From DCFW01 sp963790715 (GTDB taxonomy: Bacteria; Bacteroidota; Bacteroidia; Bacteroidales; Bacteroidaceae), in NCBI GenBank assembly GCA_963790715.1, contig CAWBPN010000013.1, forward strand, positions 124,001-188,000: a stretch of 64,000 nt of DNA, in the 5' to 3' direction. This document shows, one piece after another, positions 41,750 to 52,600 of this stretch; positions within the stretch are counted from its first letter, which is position 1, and each line of letters starts with the position of its first letter. A program made the position numbers and the translations under genes. Under the pieces are notes generated by a model, which was given only the letters and a program-made list of their open reading frames with translations, was not told where the DNA came from and ran no database searches.

Positions 41750-44512
41750 ATGTCATTCATTAAAACAAAATATACATTTGCTCAAATCGGACAACGGTTA
41801 GAAGTCTTTAAACAACCGTTCAATGTAGAAGATATACCTTATTTGTTATTAGGCAGTATAGGAGTTTCCGACACATTGATTCAAAGATATAAAGAACGGA
41901 AAAATGTTGTTGCATCATTTGACGGTTTACTGATAAAAGGAATTTTTGCCTATCAATATGTTGCAACAGAGCAATTGGCATCTTCCATTGATAAGATAAA
42001 AAACGATCCGTTAATTATTAAAAATAAGCCGTCTATTGTTGCGGTCTGTGATGGAGCTACTATTCGTGCGTATGATACATCTATTCATGAAAGTTATGAA
42101 AATAGCGTAGATAAGTTATATACGGATTATGAATTCTTTTCTCCTATGTGGGGGGTTAAGAAGATCCGCAATATTGAAGAAAATGAAGCTGATATAAAGG
42201 CAGCTTACGTTATGGCAAGTATTCATGACGAAATACGACGATATAACGGTATCGGTGTTACTGATGACACACATGACTTGAATATTTTCATGTCACGATT
42301 ATTATTCTGTTTCTTTGCTGAGGATACCGGAATATTTGAAAGTAATATTTTTACAAATACCATACGTGAAACCACTCAAAAGAATGGCAGTGATTTACCG
42401 GATTTCTTTGACGGAGCCTTTGCTATAATGGATATTCCGGATTCTAAACGTAGTGAAGTAAACAAACGTTATTCTCAGTTTCCATACGTTGATGGCAGTC
42501 TGTTTGAAAAAAGAATTACCATTCCACGCATGAATTTTAAAATTCGTAAACTTATTCTCGAATGTGGTGATCTTAATTGGTCGAAGATTAATCCTGATAT
42601 TTTCGGCTCGATGATTCAGGCTGTTATTAATCCTGAACTCCGTGGTGGATTGGGGATTCATTATACAAGTGTTTCGAATATTTTAAAAGTAATAAAGCCT
42701 CTTTTCTTAGATGAGTTGTATGATGAATATTACAAGCTAGACAGGAAAAAGAAAGAACAAGATTGTTTGTTTGATAATACGACGAAGAAAGGTAGTGGAT
42801 ACTTTGACGCTTGTAAACCGATAATGAACGGATGCAAACAATTGTTGTTACGGATGTCAAAGATGAAATTTTTCGATCCGGCTTGCGGTAGTGGAAACTT
42901 CTTGATTATAACATATAAACAATTACGTATAATAGAATCATTGACATTAAAATTGATGCAACAAATGACGCATGAATTGATACTTGATTTTATTTACGGT
43001 TCTGCTATAAAAATAGATCAGTTTTATGGAATTGAGATAAATGATTTTGCACATGACACGGCTAAACTTTCTTTATGGCTGGCTGAACACCAAATGAATA
43101 ATAGTTTCAAAGAAGATTTTGGCGTCATTATTGATGCGCTACCTCTGAAACAAAATCATAATATAATATGCGGAAACTCTTGTCGTTTGAATTGGGATGA
43201 AGTCTGTCCTCATAATCCGGATGATGAAGTTTATATAATGGGGAATCCACCATATTTAGGCAGTAAGCTACAATCGAAAGAGCAGAAAAGAGATATCATA
43301 GAAACATTCAAGAATATGAAGAATTGCAAAATTTTAGATTATATCTCCTGTTGGTTTGATTTAGCATCAATTTACATTCAAAATACTAATGCTCAGTTTG
43401 CGTTCGTTTCTACAAATTCTATTTGTCAAGGGGAGCAAGTTTCAATTTTGTGGCCTCTTATATTTAATAGAAAACAAAAAATATCTTTTGCATACACATC
43501 ATTTAAATGGACGAACAATGCAAAATATAATGCAGGTGTAACATGTGTTATTATTGGAATCTGTAATAAAGTTACAAATAAATCTCAAAAAATATATTCA
43601 GGCATTTCTTGTAGAGATGTAAATTCAATAAGTCCGTATCTTACAAGTTCTACAGAGACTATTGTGTATAAAAATAGTAAGAAGCCTAACGGCTTGCCAA
43701 AAATATGTTTTGGGTGTATGGCTTATGATAATGGAGCTCTTCTTATGGACGAATATACAAAGAACAAATTACTAGCAGATTATCCGGAAGCTAATGAAAT
43801 AATAAGAACAATTTATGGTTCAGCGGAATATATCAGAGGAAATAAAAGATATTGCTTGTGGATTAATGATAATCAGGTAGATTTAGCAAAAAGTATTCCG
43901 CCAATATCTGAAAGAATTGAAAGGACTAGGCTATCTCGACTAAATAGTAAGGATAATGGAGGAAAGAAATTGGCTGAAAAGCCATATCAATTCAGGGAAC
44001 ATGTAGAAGACATGGAGAAAATTATAATTCCACGTGTTTCATCAGAGCGTAGACAATATATACCAATAGGGTACTTGGATAAAAAATCAATTATATCAGA
44101 TTCCGCTTTTGCCGTTTATGACGCACCGCTATATCTGTTCGGCATCTTAACATCAGCCATGCACATGACCTGGGTAAAAGCTATTGGTGGAAGACTAAAA
44201 ACAGATTATAGGTATTCCGCCCAATTATGTTATAATACTTTTCCTTTTCCTCCTTTGACTGATAGCAAGAAATCAGAAATTGAAGAGGCTGCAAAAAATG
44301 TGTTAATGGTTAGAGAAAATCATTATGAAAAGACAATGGCCGAGCTTTATGATCCTAACAAAATGCCGACTGATTTAAAAATAGCTCATCATGATTTGGA
44401 TATTATTGTGGACAGCTGCTATGCAAATGTCCCATTTATCAATGACAATGAACGATTGGAATGCCTTTTCAAATTGTATGAACAGATGAAAAATAAGAAA
44501 TTAAAGCAATGA
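41750..44512 (+). CDS. MmeI-like adenine-specific DNA methyltransferase
   Basis: A 920-residue protein. FFDPACGSGNFLI near 375-387 is SAM motif I and NPPYLGSK near 497-504 is catalytic motif IV (NPPY, N6-adenine type). The order N-terminal ~300-residue helical/spacer region, methylase core, target-recognition region, and TDYRYSAQLCYNTFPFPP near the end is that of MmeI/type IIL enzymes. The N-terminal nuclease motif of bifunctional MmeI enzymes (D-x-E-x-K) is not evident, so cleavage is probably done by the other genes. It overlaps the following helicase gene by four bases (ATGA). It probably marks host DNA for the restriction system that follows. Confidence 0.8.
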   Translation: MSFIKTKYTFAQIGQRLEVFKQPFNVEDIPYLLLGSIGVSDTLIQRYKERKNVVASFDGLLIKGIFAYQYVATEQLASSIDKIKNDPLIIKNKPSIVAVCDGATIRAYDTSIHESYENSVDKLYTDYEFFSPMWGVKKIRNIEENEADIKAAYVMASIHDEIRRYNGIGVTDDTHDLNIFMSRLLFCFFAEDTGIFESNIFTNTIRETTQKNGSDLPDFFDGAFAIMDIPDSKRSEVNKRYSQFPYVDGSLFEKRITIPRMNFKIRKLILECGDLNWSKINPDIFGSMIQAVINPELRGGLGIHYTSVSNILKVIKPLFLDELYDEYYKLDRKKKEQDCLFDNTTKKGSGYFDACKPIMNGCKQLLLRMSKMKFFDPACGSGNFLIITYKQLRIIESLTLKLMQQMTHELILDFIYGSAIKIDQFYGIEINDFAHDTAKLSLWLAEHQMNNSFKEDFGVIIDALPLKQNHNIICGNSCRLNWDEVCPHNPDDEVYIMGNPPYLGSKLQSKEQKRDIIETFKNMKNCKILDYISCWFDLASIYIQNTNAQFAFVSTNSICQGEQVSILWPLIFNRKQKISFAYTSFKWTNNAKYNAGVTCVIIGICNKVTNKSQKIYSGISCRDVNSISPYLTSSTETIVYKNSKKPNGLPKICFGCMAYDNGALLMDEYTKNKLLADYPEANEIIRTIYGSAEYIRGNKRYCLWINDNQVDLAKSIPPISERIERTRLSRLNSKDNGGKKLAEKPYQFREHVEDMEKIIIPRVSSERRQYIPIGYLDKKSIISDSAFAVYDAPLYLFGILTSAMHMTWVKAIGGRLKTDYRYSAQLCYNTFPFPPLTDSKKSEIEEAAKNVLMVRENHYEKTMAELYDPNKMPTDLKIAHHDLDIIVDSCYANVPFINDNERLECLFKLYEQMKNKKLKQ

Positions 44513-46497
44513 ATATAGAAGAACAACAATCTACAATTATTTCGTATGATCAGACCGGCAATTCAACTACCACCAACAAACTTGGTATGCGTGAAATGCA
44601 AGCCAAAGTATACGACGCTCGCGATAAGCAATACCTATTGATTAAGGCACCTCCGGCATCAGGTAAGTCACGGGCTTTTATGTTTGTTGCATTATATAAA
44701 TTAGAATATCAGAATATTAAGAAAGTAATAATTGCCGTTCCTGAAAAGACTATCGGACGAAGTTTCAGAAACACCGAGCTTTCAAAATTTGGATTCTTTG
44801 CCGATTGGGCAGTTTCACCTTATTATGATTTATGCGATACGGAAAATGAAAAGGAAAAAGTTCATAGGTTCGTTAAGTTCCTAACAACAAATAATAAATC
44901 TAAGATATTAGTATGTACTCATTCAACTCTGCGTTATGGGTTGAACGAGATACCTGATGATAAGTTGAATGATGTATTGGTAGGTATAGATGAATTTCAT
45001 CATACTTCCGCTGATGTCAACAACGGGTTGGGAGAAATCGTACGGAGGCTTATCAGTAAAACTTCGGCACATATTGTTGCGATGACCGGTTCGTACTTTC
45101 GCGGTGATGGTAATCCTGTGCTAAGGAGTGAAGATGAATTACTTTTCTATCCTGTAACATATAATTATTATGACCAATTGAACGGATATAAATATCTTAA
45201 AACTTTGGGATTGGGTTATCACTTTTATAAGGGACATTATTTAAGTGCACTCGACAAAGTGCTTGATACCCATAAAAAAACATTGATTCATATACCGGTG
45301 ACAAATTCAAAAGCTGCCGGAGCATATGATAAATTTGATCAGGTAAAGCAAATAGAAGATTTGTGCGGAAATGTAATAGGCTGTGATTATAATAATTCTA
45401 TAGATATTATACGCACCAAAGATGGTCGTGAATTAAAAATTGCAGATCTTGTCAATGATGATACAGAACATCGCAACAGAGTTCAACATTATCTTCAAAA
45501 GATGAAATCGAAAGATGATATTGATATTATAATTGCTATGGGAACGGCAAAAGAAGGCTTTGACTGGGAATGGTGCGAACATTGTTTGACAATCGGTGTT
45601 AGGGGTTCACTTACTGAAATTGTACAGATTATAGGTAGATGTACGCGAGACTGTGAAGGTAAAAAACATGCTCAATTCACAAATCTTATTGCAGCACCTG
45701 ACGAAACTCAAGATGATGTTGTGGTTGCTGTAAACGATATGCTTAAAGCAATAACTGCATCGTTGCTAATGGAACAAGTTATGGCTCCGTCATGGAACTT
45801 TAAAACGAGCAAAGACGCAGACGATGAAAATGCCGATGGAAGAACGCTGATTATTGAGGGATTAAAGCCGCTATCTTCCGCTCATACAAAGCAAATAGTA
45901 GAAGAACAACTTGATGATTTAAAAGCTAATATTCTTCAACATCCGTCTATTGCTGAAGCAATACAGGTAGGGACATCCCCGGAAGTCATCAATAAAGTAC
46001 TTATACCTAAAATTGTGGAAGAAATTCATCCGGAGTTAACAGCAGATGAAAATGAAGAGATAAGTCAGCGTGTAGTTCTTGATTTTGTTGCTAAAGGTAA
46101 AGATGTTGTTGAAACATCAGAAGGTAATAAACTTCTTAAATTGACTAATAGTTTTATCAATATCAATGAACTTAGTATCAGTTTGATAAATAGCATTAAT
46201 CCATTTCAGCGTGCTTACGAAATAATGTCGAAAGAAATAGATGCTCCGGTATTGAAAGTCATTCAAGATACAATAGCTGAAAAGAATATTGATATGACCA
46301 TTGAGGAGGCCATAGAACTTTATAAGGGACCATTTCAAGAGTATAGGGGAAAATATGGCGACCATCCGTCAATAAATGATCCTAATGTTGATGTGCGGCG
46401 ATTGGCTCAGGCGATTAAAGTAATTAAGAACTATAAAATAAGGAAAGAAATGGGATTGGATTATATTCCGGGAATAATGATGAAAGGAGATAAATGA
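44509..46497 (+). CDS. DEAD/DEAH-box helicase of the restriction-like operon
   Basis: A 662-residue SF2 helicase. LIKAPPASGKSRAF (residues 45-58) is Walker A, VLVGIDEFHHTSADV near 157 is the DEFH Walker B, IVAMTGSYFRGDG is motif III and RGSLTEIVQIIGRCTRDCEG near 364-383 is motif VI. The last ~200 residues (from the KTSKDADDEN region onward) are helical and not recognised. It is co-translated with the methyltransferase (4-base overlap) and the next small gene (4-base overlap). It is likely the translocating subunit that moves DNA to the GIY-YIG nuclease encoded two genes on. Confidence 0.85.
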   Translation: MNIEEQQSTIISYDQTGNSTTTNKLGMREMQAKVYDARDKQYLLIKAPPASGKSRAFMFVALYKLEYQNIKKVIIAVPEKTIGRSFRNTELSKFGFFADWAVSPYYDLCDTENEKEKVHRFVKFLTTNNKSKILVCTHSTLRYGLNEIPDDKLNDVLVGIDEFHHTSADVNNGLGEIVRRLISKTSAHIVAMTGSYFRGDGNPVLRSEDELLFYPVTYNYYDQLNGYKYLKTLGLGYHFYKGHYLSALDKVLDTHKKTLIHIPVTNSKAAGAYDKFDQVKQIEDLCGNVIGCDYNNSIDIIRTKDGRELKIADLVNDDTEHRNRVQHYLQKMKSKDDIDIIIAMGTAKEGFDWEWCEHCLTIGVRGSLTEIVQIIGRCTRDCEGKKHAQFTNLIAAPDETQDDVVVAVNDMLKAITASLLMEQVMAPSWNFKTSKDADDENADGRTLIIEGLKPLSSAHTKQIVEEQLDDLKANILQHPSIAEAIQVGTSPEVINKVLIPKIVEEIHPELTADENEEISQRVVLDFVAKGKDVVETSEGNKLLKLTNSFININELSISLINSINPFQRAYEIMSKEIDAPVLKVIQDTIAEKNIDMTIEEAIELYKGPFQEYRGKYGDHPSINDPNVDVRRLAQAIKVIKNYKIRKEMGLDYIPGIMMKGDK

Positions 46498-46778
46498 TGG
46501 AATGGCCTGATGAACTCATAAAAATATTTGATGATCCACTTTTTGCAAATGTTCATCCTGCTGTTCCCAAACAGACAGCCGATGATAGGTTAAAAGAAGG
46601 GTTTATGGAAATATGCGCATGGTTTGAGTATAATGATAGAAACGTACCAAGAATCACAAGCGGTGACATGACTGAATTTAAATTGGCATCTCGCTTAAAA
46701 TCGATTATTAATGATGATGCACGACGCGAATCGCTTCGTAGTTTAGATAAATATAATCTTTTAGACATCGAAATGTAA
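46494..46778 (+). CDS. Small unknown protein (94 residues) in the restriction-like operon
   Basis: MMEWPDELIKIFDDPLFANV, with the ADDRLKEGFMEICAW and RITSGDMTEFKLASRLKSI segments. No known domain; probably helical. Its start overlaps the helicase stop, and its stop is two bases before the nuclease gene, so it is an integral operon member, perhaps a bridging or regulatory subunit. The second Met (46497) is an equally good start. Confidence 0.7.
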   Translation: MMEWPDELIKIFDDPLFANVHPAVPKQTADDRLKEGFMEICAWFEYNDRNVPRITSGDMTEFKLASRLKSIINDDARRESLRSLDKYNLLDIEM

Positions 46779-46780
46779 AT

Positions 46781-48052
46781 ATGGATAAAAAAGATTTAGA
46801 TGACATATTAAATGACCATATATTCGATATATCTGATACCGAAAAGGAGTTGTTCAAACTGCAAGAGCCGATTAAAAAAGCGTATATCAAACATAGGGGA
46901 AATCCTGATGACGTAGCTAAAAGAAAACCCTGTGCCGATTTTGAATGTTATAGACCCTTGTTTGATAAGGTACATACGGAATTAAAAAATGGTATACGAT
47001 CGCTTGTAAAATATCATGAAGATGCTATCCGTAAAGGAATATTTTATTATGATGATGGTGTTATGGCCTATGTGGAAGATGTTGACGTCCGTAAAAGACA
47101 AATAAAAGACCGTGTTCGTAACGATGGCCGTTCGCATGTTATATATGAAAACGGAACAGAATCAAATCCTTTGTTTCGTACAATCGGTAAGGTTATTACA
47201 AAGGGAGGGTATGTAATAACCGAACCTACAGGTTCGGAATTAAATACATTTATTACCGATGAGGCGCTGACGTCAAAAGATATTCCAACAGGATGGATAT
47301 ATGTGTTACGTTCATTATCAAAGAATCACGAAATTGCAGAAGTAAAAGATCTATATAAAATAGGTTTTTCAACAACTCCTGTAGAAGAAAGAATAAAAAA
47401 TAGCATACATGAACCTACTTATTTAATGGATAAAGTAGAAATCATCTCTACTTACAAGGTTTATAACATGAATGTTCATTATTTAGAAACTCTTATTCAT
47501 CATTTTTTTGACTCCGCACGTTTCTACGTTACAGTGAAAGATGATAATGGCAATTCATATCAACCGGAAGAATGGTTCATCGTACCTATAACAATTATTA
47601 AAGACGCTATTCAAAGGATGATTGACCATAGTATTGTGAACTATACATATAATCGCGATATGCAGGTCCTTGAAAAGAAACAACAGATTGAAATAGATTC
47701 CATGCCTGATAACAGAATAATATCACCGAAATATGATACAAGAGATTTGGCTGTTTTGTCTTTGATTATAAAGCAAGAATATTTTGATGAAATTATGTCC
47801 GGTGATAAGGAAATAGAATATAGAGAATTAAAAGCTACTAAGTTGAAACAATACACCGAACTTGATGAATCAACAGGGAAAAGATATATACGCCGATACA
47901 ATGCTTTACGACTTTATGCCGGATATAATAAAGATAGAGATATGCTACTTGTAGAATTGAAAGATACTACTTTTGATAAGAACAATTCAGTTATTGAATA
48001 TCACCTTGGTAAAATATTGGAGTATAATATTAAAAAGAAACACTCAAAATAA
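46781..48052 (+). CDS. GIY-YIG nuclease (T5orf172/MUG113 type) with C-terminal ASCH-like domain
   Basis: A 423-residue protein. Residues 171-280 form a GIY-YIG domain of the T5orf172 kind: GWIYVLRSLS, DLYKIGFSTTPVEERIKN, YNMNVHYLETLIHHFF and EEWFIVP. The C-terminal ~100 residues resemble an ASCH (PUA-fold) domain: LSLIIKQEYFDEIMSGDKEI followed by EYRELK, then a YNALRLYAGYNKDRDMLLVEL strand pair. The N-terminal part is helical. It is the probable nuclease of the methyltransferase-helicase operon; the ASCH part may read a nucleic-acid modification. An IS982 element lies just after its stop. Confidence 0.8.
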   Translation: MDKKDLDDILNDHIFDISDTEKELFKLQEPIKKAYIKHRGNPDDVAKRKPCADFECYRPLFDKVHTELKNGIRSLVKYHEDAIRKGIFYYDDGVMAYVEDVDVRKRQIKDRVRNDGRSHVIYENGTESNPLFRTIGKVITKGGYVITEPTGSELNTFITDEALTSKDIPTGWIYVLRSLSKNHEIAEVKDLYKIGFSTTPVEERIKNSIHEPTYLMDKVEIISTYKVYNMNVHYLETLIHHFFDSARFYVTVKDDNGNSYQPEEWFIVPITIIKDAIQRMIDHSIVNYTYNRDMQVLEKKQQIEIDSMPDNRIISPKYDTRDLAVLSLIIKQEYFDEIMSGDKEIEYRELKATKLKQYTELDESTGKRYIRRYNALRLYAGYNKDRDMLLVELKDTTFDKNNSVIEYHLGKILEYNIKKKHSK

Positions 48053-48114
48053 AAAACGATAATCACTTTAATGCAAATAAAGATAAAAAAGGAGATACAA
48101 TTATTTATACTATA

Positions 48115-49133
48115 ACCCGTTGGCGGAATTAAACGAATAAAAGAATGTGGATAAAAAGTTGCACATATCGTTGATTAATAGTATATTAGAGGTGATAAAA
48201 CGATTAATAAATAATCGCCGTATGCACAACTTATATACAATATTCGTCAAAATACTTAAGATAAACAAAAGATTTGCCAATAATTTAGTGAATGAAAAAG
48301 GTAATATACCACGTAGAGGAGTAGTACCTCAATTTTCAGACCTAGAAGTAATCTCTCTAAATTTGGCAGCAGAGTCAATCGGAATAGGCAGTGAGAATTA
48401 CTTGTTTTCAAAACTGAAAGAATACAAAAAGGATTTTCCAAATCTCATATCGCGTCGTCAATACAATGATCGTCGAAAAATAACATCGACATTATGTAAC
48501 AAACTTCGTGAAAAGATAGCTTCTTATATAGACAGAGGTGAAGATATGTATTGTATAAATTCCAAGCCGATAGAAGTATGTCGCCCAGTTAGAGCAAAAC
48601 GCTGCCGGATGGGTAAGAATAATTATGAGAAAGCTCCCAATATAGGTTATTGTGACTCTCAAGTCAAGTATTACTATGGACACAAACTCCATGCAATATG
48701 CGGATTAAGTGGCGTTATTCATTCCTTTGACATGACCAAAACAAGTGTACATGATATAAATTATTTGCAAGATGTAAAATATGAATATCATGATTGCAGT
48801 ATTTTTGGAGATAGAGGTTACATTGGTGCAAATGTTCAACTTGACTTGTTTGAGACAGCACATATTAAAATGGAAGTTCCTTACAGATTAAATCAAAAAG
48901 ACTGGAAGCCCACATTTATTCCTTTTGCAAAGGCAAGAAAAAGGATAGAAACTGTATTCTCTCAATTATGCGATCAATTAATGATCATTAGAAATTATGC
49001 AAAACAAACTGAAGGGTTATTCACCAGAATTATCAGCAAAATCAGTGCTCTTACTATCCTTCAGTCTATAAATAAAATTAACAACAAACCTATTGACAGA
49101 GTTAAATATGCTATATTTTAATTCCGCCAACGG
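48115..49133 (+). mobile_element. IS982-family insertion sequence
   Basis: A 1019-bp element bounded by inverted repeats ACCCGTTGGCGGAATTAAA (48115-48133) and TTTAATTCCGCCAACGGGT (49115-49133), perfect over 19 bases. It carries one transposase gene. No convincing target duplication is seen in the flanks. It lies between the GIY-YIG gene and the second copy of the direct repeat. Confidence 0.9.
48147..49121 (+). CDS. IS982-family transposase, catalytic Asp probably changed to Asn
   Basis: A 324-residue DDE transposase. The N-terminal part (RRGVVPQFSDLEVISLNLAA) and the core (GYCDSQVKYYYGHKLHAICG, SIFGDRGYIG, KARKRIETVFSQL) match the IS982 family. The family's first catalytic Asp lies in an I-D-S-x-P motif; here it reads CINSKPIEVCR with AAT in place of GAT. 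If my memory of that motif is right, this copy cannot transpose on its own. The frame is otherwise intact, and the coding sequence overlaps the right inverted repeat, as is common for this family. Confidence 0.88.
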   Translation: MDKKLHISLINSILEVIKRLINNRRMHNLYTIFVKILKINKRFANNLVNEKGNIPRRGVVPQFSDLEVISLNLAAESIGIGSENYLFSKLKEYKKDFPNLISRRQYNDRRKITSTLCNKLREKIASYIDRGEDMYCINSKPIEVCRPVRAKRCRMGKNNYEKAPNIGYCDSQVKYYYGHKLHAICGLSGVIHSFDMTKTSVHDINYLQDVKYEYHDCSIFGDRGYIGANVQLDLFETAHIKMEVPYRLNQKDWKPTFIPFAKARKRIETVFSQLCDQLMIIRNYAKQTEGLFTRIISKISALTILQSINKINNKPIDRVKYAIF

Positions 49134-49608
49134 GTTATTGATGATATGATAATATGAAAAGAAAATGGGAAAATCTTTCTATATTGGACGAATATGAAAA
49201 GAAAATCGAAAAATCTTTCTATATCTGATGAATATGTAAAATAATTTGTCACGTTATGATTGTATAGTAACATTACTTTGTCTTTGCGAATAAAAATTGT
49301 TTGAAATATAGTAATCACATCAATACATCTAATTGTTTTACTAAACAATATCAGGTATGTTGTTATTTTTTATCAAAAAAAATATATATTTGTAGCTATA
49401 ATAAAAATTAAAAAATGGCTAGATACATAAGATAATATAGAAACAAAATTTGCTGACGGTTTGAATTATATTATTACATTCCAATTATTTTGTAAAAAAT
49501 CACAAATAATGGAAAGATTTGGTGATTTGATTGCTCTATATATTATAGCGCCTAAAAATAATGATATTGTATATATCTACTTTTATATTATATTAATTTA
49601 TTTGTAAT
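49134..49608 (+). repeat. Direct repeat copy 2 and leader of the helicase gene
   Basis: 49191-49415 is nearly identical to 41416-41640. It is preceded by a partial tandem duplication of its own first ~40 bases (49152-49190). GTTG (49359-49362), 22 bases and TATATTTG (49385-49392) form the same promoter-like element. The remaining ~190 bases to the ATG at 49609 are AT-rich with no gene. Confidence 0.8.
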
Positions 49609-52600
49609 ATGAATGAAAAAATAAAAGAATGGAAAAAAAATCTTTTAAATCAAGGTAGGTCTAATCAACTTATCAACATGAAAGAGACTAAACGCGGAAC
49701 AATAAAAATTATCGATTCTGATTTGTCAGACATATATGAACGTTTAGTTGATCAAAATAATAAGATGTCATTTGCTATGCCTAAAACGTTCATTGATGAT
49801 TATAACGAAAATGAAGATGGCAAAGACGAAAGCCGTGAGTATATTAAAGGTGATGTAAAAACTAATCGTAATCCAAAAGAATTACAAGCATGTTTAAAAT
49901 ATATAAGGGGCAAAGCAAAAATTGCTAACGAAGAATTAGGTATTAATATATTATATATTGCTCTAGGCTTTTTGAAATGGACTGATATAGAACATTCAAA
50001 TATGATTAATAATTCTCCACTCATACTTGTTCCTATTGTTTTGTCGCAAGAGAATTTGTTTGATCCATATAAAATGCAATCATTGGACAATGACATAGTT
50101 TTAAATCCTATTCTTAAAGCTCGGTTGGAAACAGATTTCGGAATAACGTTGCCTGAGTATGAGTCAGATGAAAAAGGTAGCGTTGCTGATTTTATTAATA
50201 CACTTAATTCGTATATAGAAAACCATGATGATTGGACAATAACAGATGACATATATATAAGTTTGTTCTCTTTTCTTAAAATTAATATGTATAATGATAT
50301 TTGTAGGAATGAAGATAGAATGTTAGCTCATCCTATAATATCTGCATTAATATCACGAAAGTCTATTGAAGAAGAACATGTCTCAATTGATTTGAATAAT
50401 TATGAACTTGATAATATTCATCCACGTAAGTTGCACCAAGTGGTAGATGCAGATTCAAGCCAACAAGAAGCTATCGTGATGTTTAAAAAAGGATGTAGCT
50501 TCGTTATGCAGGGTCCTCCCGGTACAGGTAAGTCACAAACTATTACAAATATTATAGCAGAAGCTTTGGCAGATAAAAAGAAAGTATTATTTGTTTCTGA
50601 AAAAGCCGAGGCCTTACAGGTTGTATATAATCGTTTGAAAGAAGTGCATTTGAGTGATTTCTGTTTACCATTACATAATATAAAAACTAATAAAAAAGAT
50701 ATTCTTAAGATGCTTAATAGTACTCTTAATCTTTCGAAAATAGAGATTGGTGAGGAAAATTATTCAAATTTGGAGAGGTTATATATACATCGCTCAAACC
50801 TAAACCAATATTATAAAGAATTACATGAACCAATATTGCCTCTAAATAGAACCTTTTATCAAATTTTCGGATTATGCGAAAAATATGATAACGATATGTT
50901 TCCAGATATATCTTTCGATATTGAAAATATTGATAAGGAAACTATGTCTTCGCTTAATTATAAAATAGAAGAAATTAAGAGATATTCAGATACTGTCGGG
51001 ACGAATATTGAAGCATTTATTAATTCTCCTTGGTATGGTACTAAAATAAATCATGTTACTCACGAATTGTATGTCCAAATTAAAGAAAATATTGGTAAGT
51101 TATATCCGATAATAAGTAAACTAACGCCGTTGATGCAAAATCTGTATGATAATGTGGGTTTACTTTCAATGCCCAAAATTGATGATGTACAGATATGGGA
51201 TAGAATATATGAGTGCATAAAAGCTGCTTATCCGATTCCAACAGGATGGTTTTCATATACTGAAGTTGAAATGAATGAATTTATAAATAAATTCAATGAA
51301 TATAAGAATTTAAAATTATATAAAGCTGAAATTTCGCAGAGGTTTACCAAAAATGTATTTGATATCGAATTTGAAAAACATATTATTAATCTTAATGCTG
51401 CATTTAAGAAACTATCTTTTTATGACGAAAGTCAGAAGGCATTTACACAAGATAATGTTTATGCTAATTGTAAGATATTAAGTAATGTTACAAATAATAT
51501 TTTACATGTAATAGATTTTATAGTTGAAAATGACATATATACAAAGATTGGGGTAAATATTCCTGAAAATATTGATGGCTTAAATAAGTTTATTACTGTA
51601 TTATACTTATGTTCATCTAATATTAAGCCGTTGGCATCATGGTTTGATGAAAAATCAATGTCTCAATTAAAAGAAATGATTCCTAAGATGCAATCTGACT
51701 GGAATGAATATGACAAACTTCATGATAATATTATAGCAATTTATAATGATGAAATATTAAATTTGGATATAGAGCACCTAATTAAATCTTTTGGTACAGA
51801 GTATAATTCATATTTGAAACGAATATTCAATTCTAATTATAAAAATGATAAAAAACTTGTAAGTGCTTTCCTCCGTAATAATGGCTTTAAGTTGAACTAT
51901 CAATTTATAGTGGATTCTCTTTCTAATTTAAAAAAATTGAAGGATATGCGTCTTTTAATTACACAGAAAGAAAATATTTTGGTATCACTGTTAGGCAATA
52001 AATATGAAGGTATGGCTACAAATTGGGAGTCTATAAATAAACAGATTGGATTATTTGAGCAATTGATTTTACTAATACATGATTTAGGAGGAATGAACAA
52101 ATCATTGCAACGTAAACTTATAGATAATAATTTCGAATCAGTTGATTTAATTAAAATCATGGATGACTTTTATAACTATGATTTTAAAGACTCGTTAGAA
52201 AAATTTGGTAATATAATAAAGAATCCTTTGTTAAACAATATATCACTTGAAAAATATGTAGATTCGTTGTATGATTTTATGAATACGGTAAACTATTTTA
52301 TCAATGAATTTGATATAATAAATAAGAATTATATTATTCCTATTAGTACGTATAAAGATTTTATGGCTGATAATGTACTATTGGGAAAATATTATAAAAT
52401 AGCAAATAGTATGTCATCTACTGATCAAATATTGAAAAAAAATTTTAGCGATTATTGTGGATATGATACTGATTGGAAGCAAATTATAGATAAATTAAAT
52501 AACGTATTGTCATATTGGGGAATTAAAGAACTTGGTATATCTCAAAAAAAGAAAATTTCTGAAGATTTCGATAATTTTGAGTCTTGTTATTCTCAAATAA

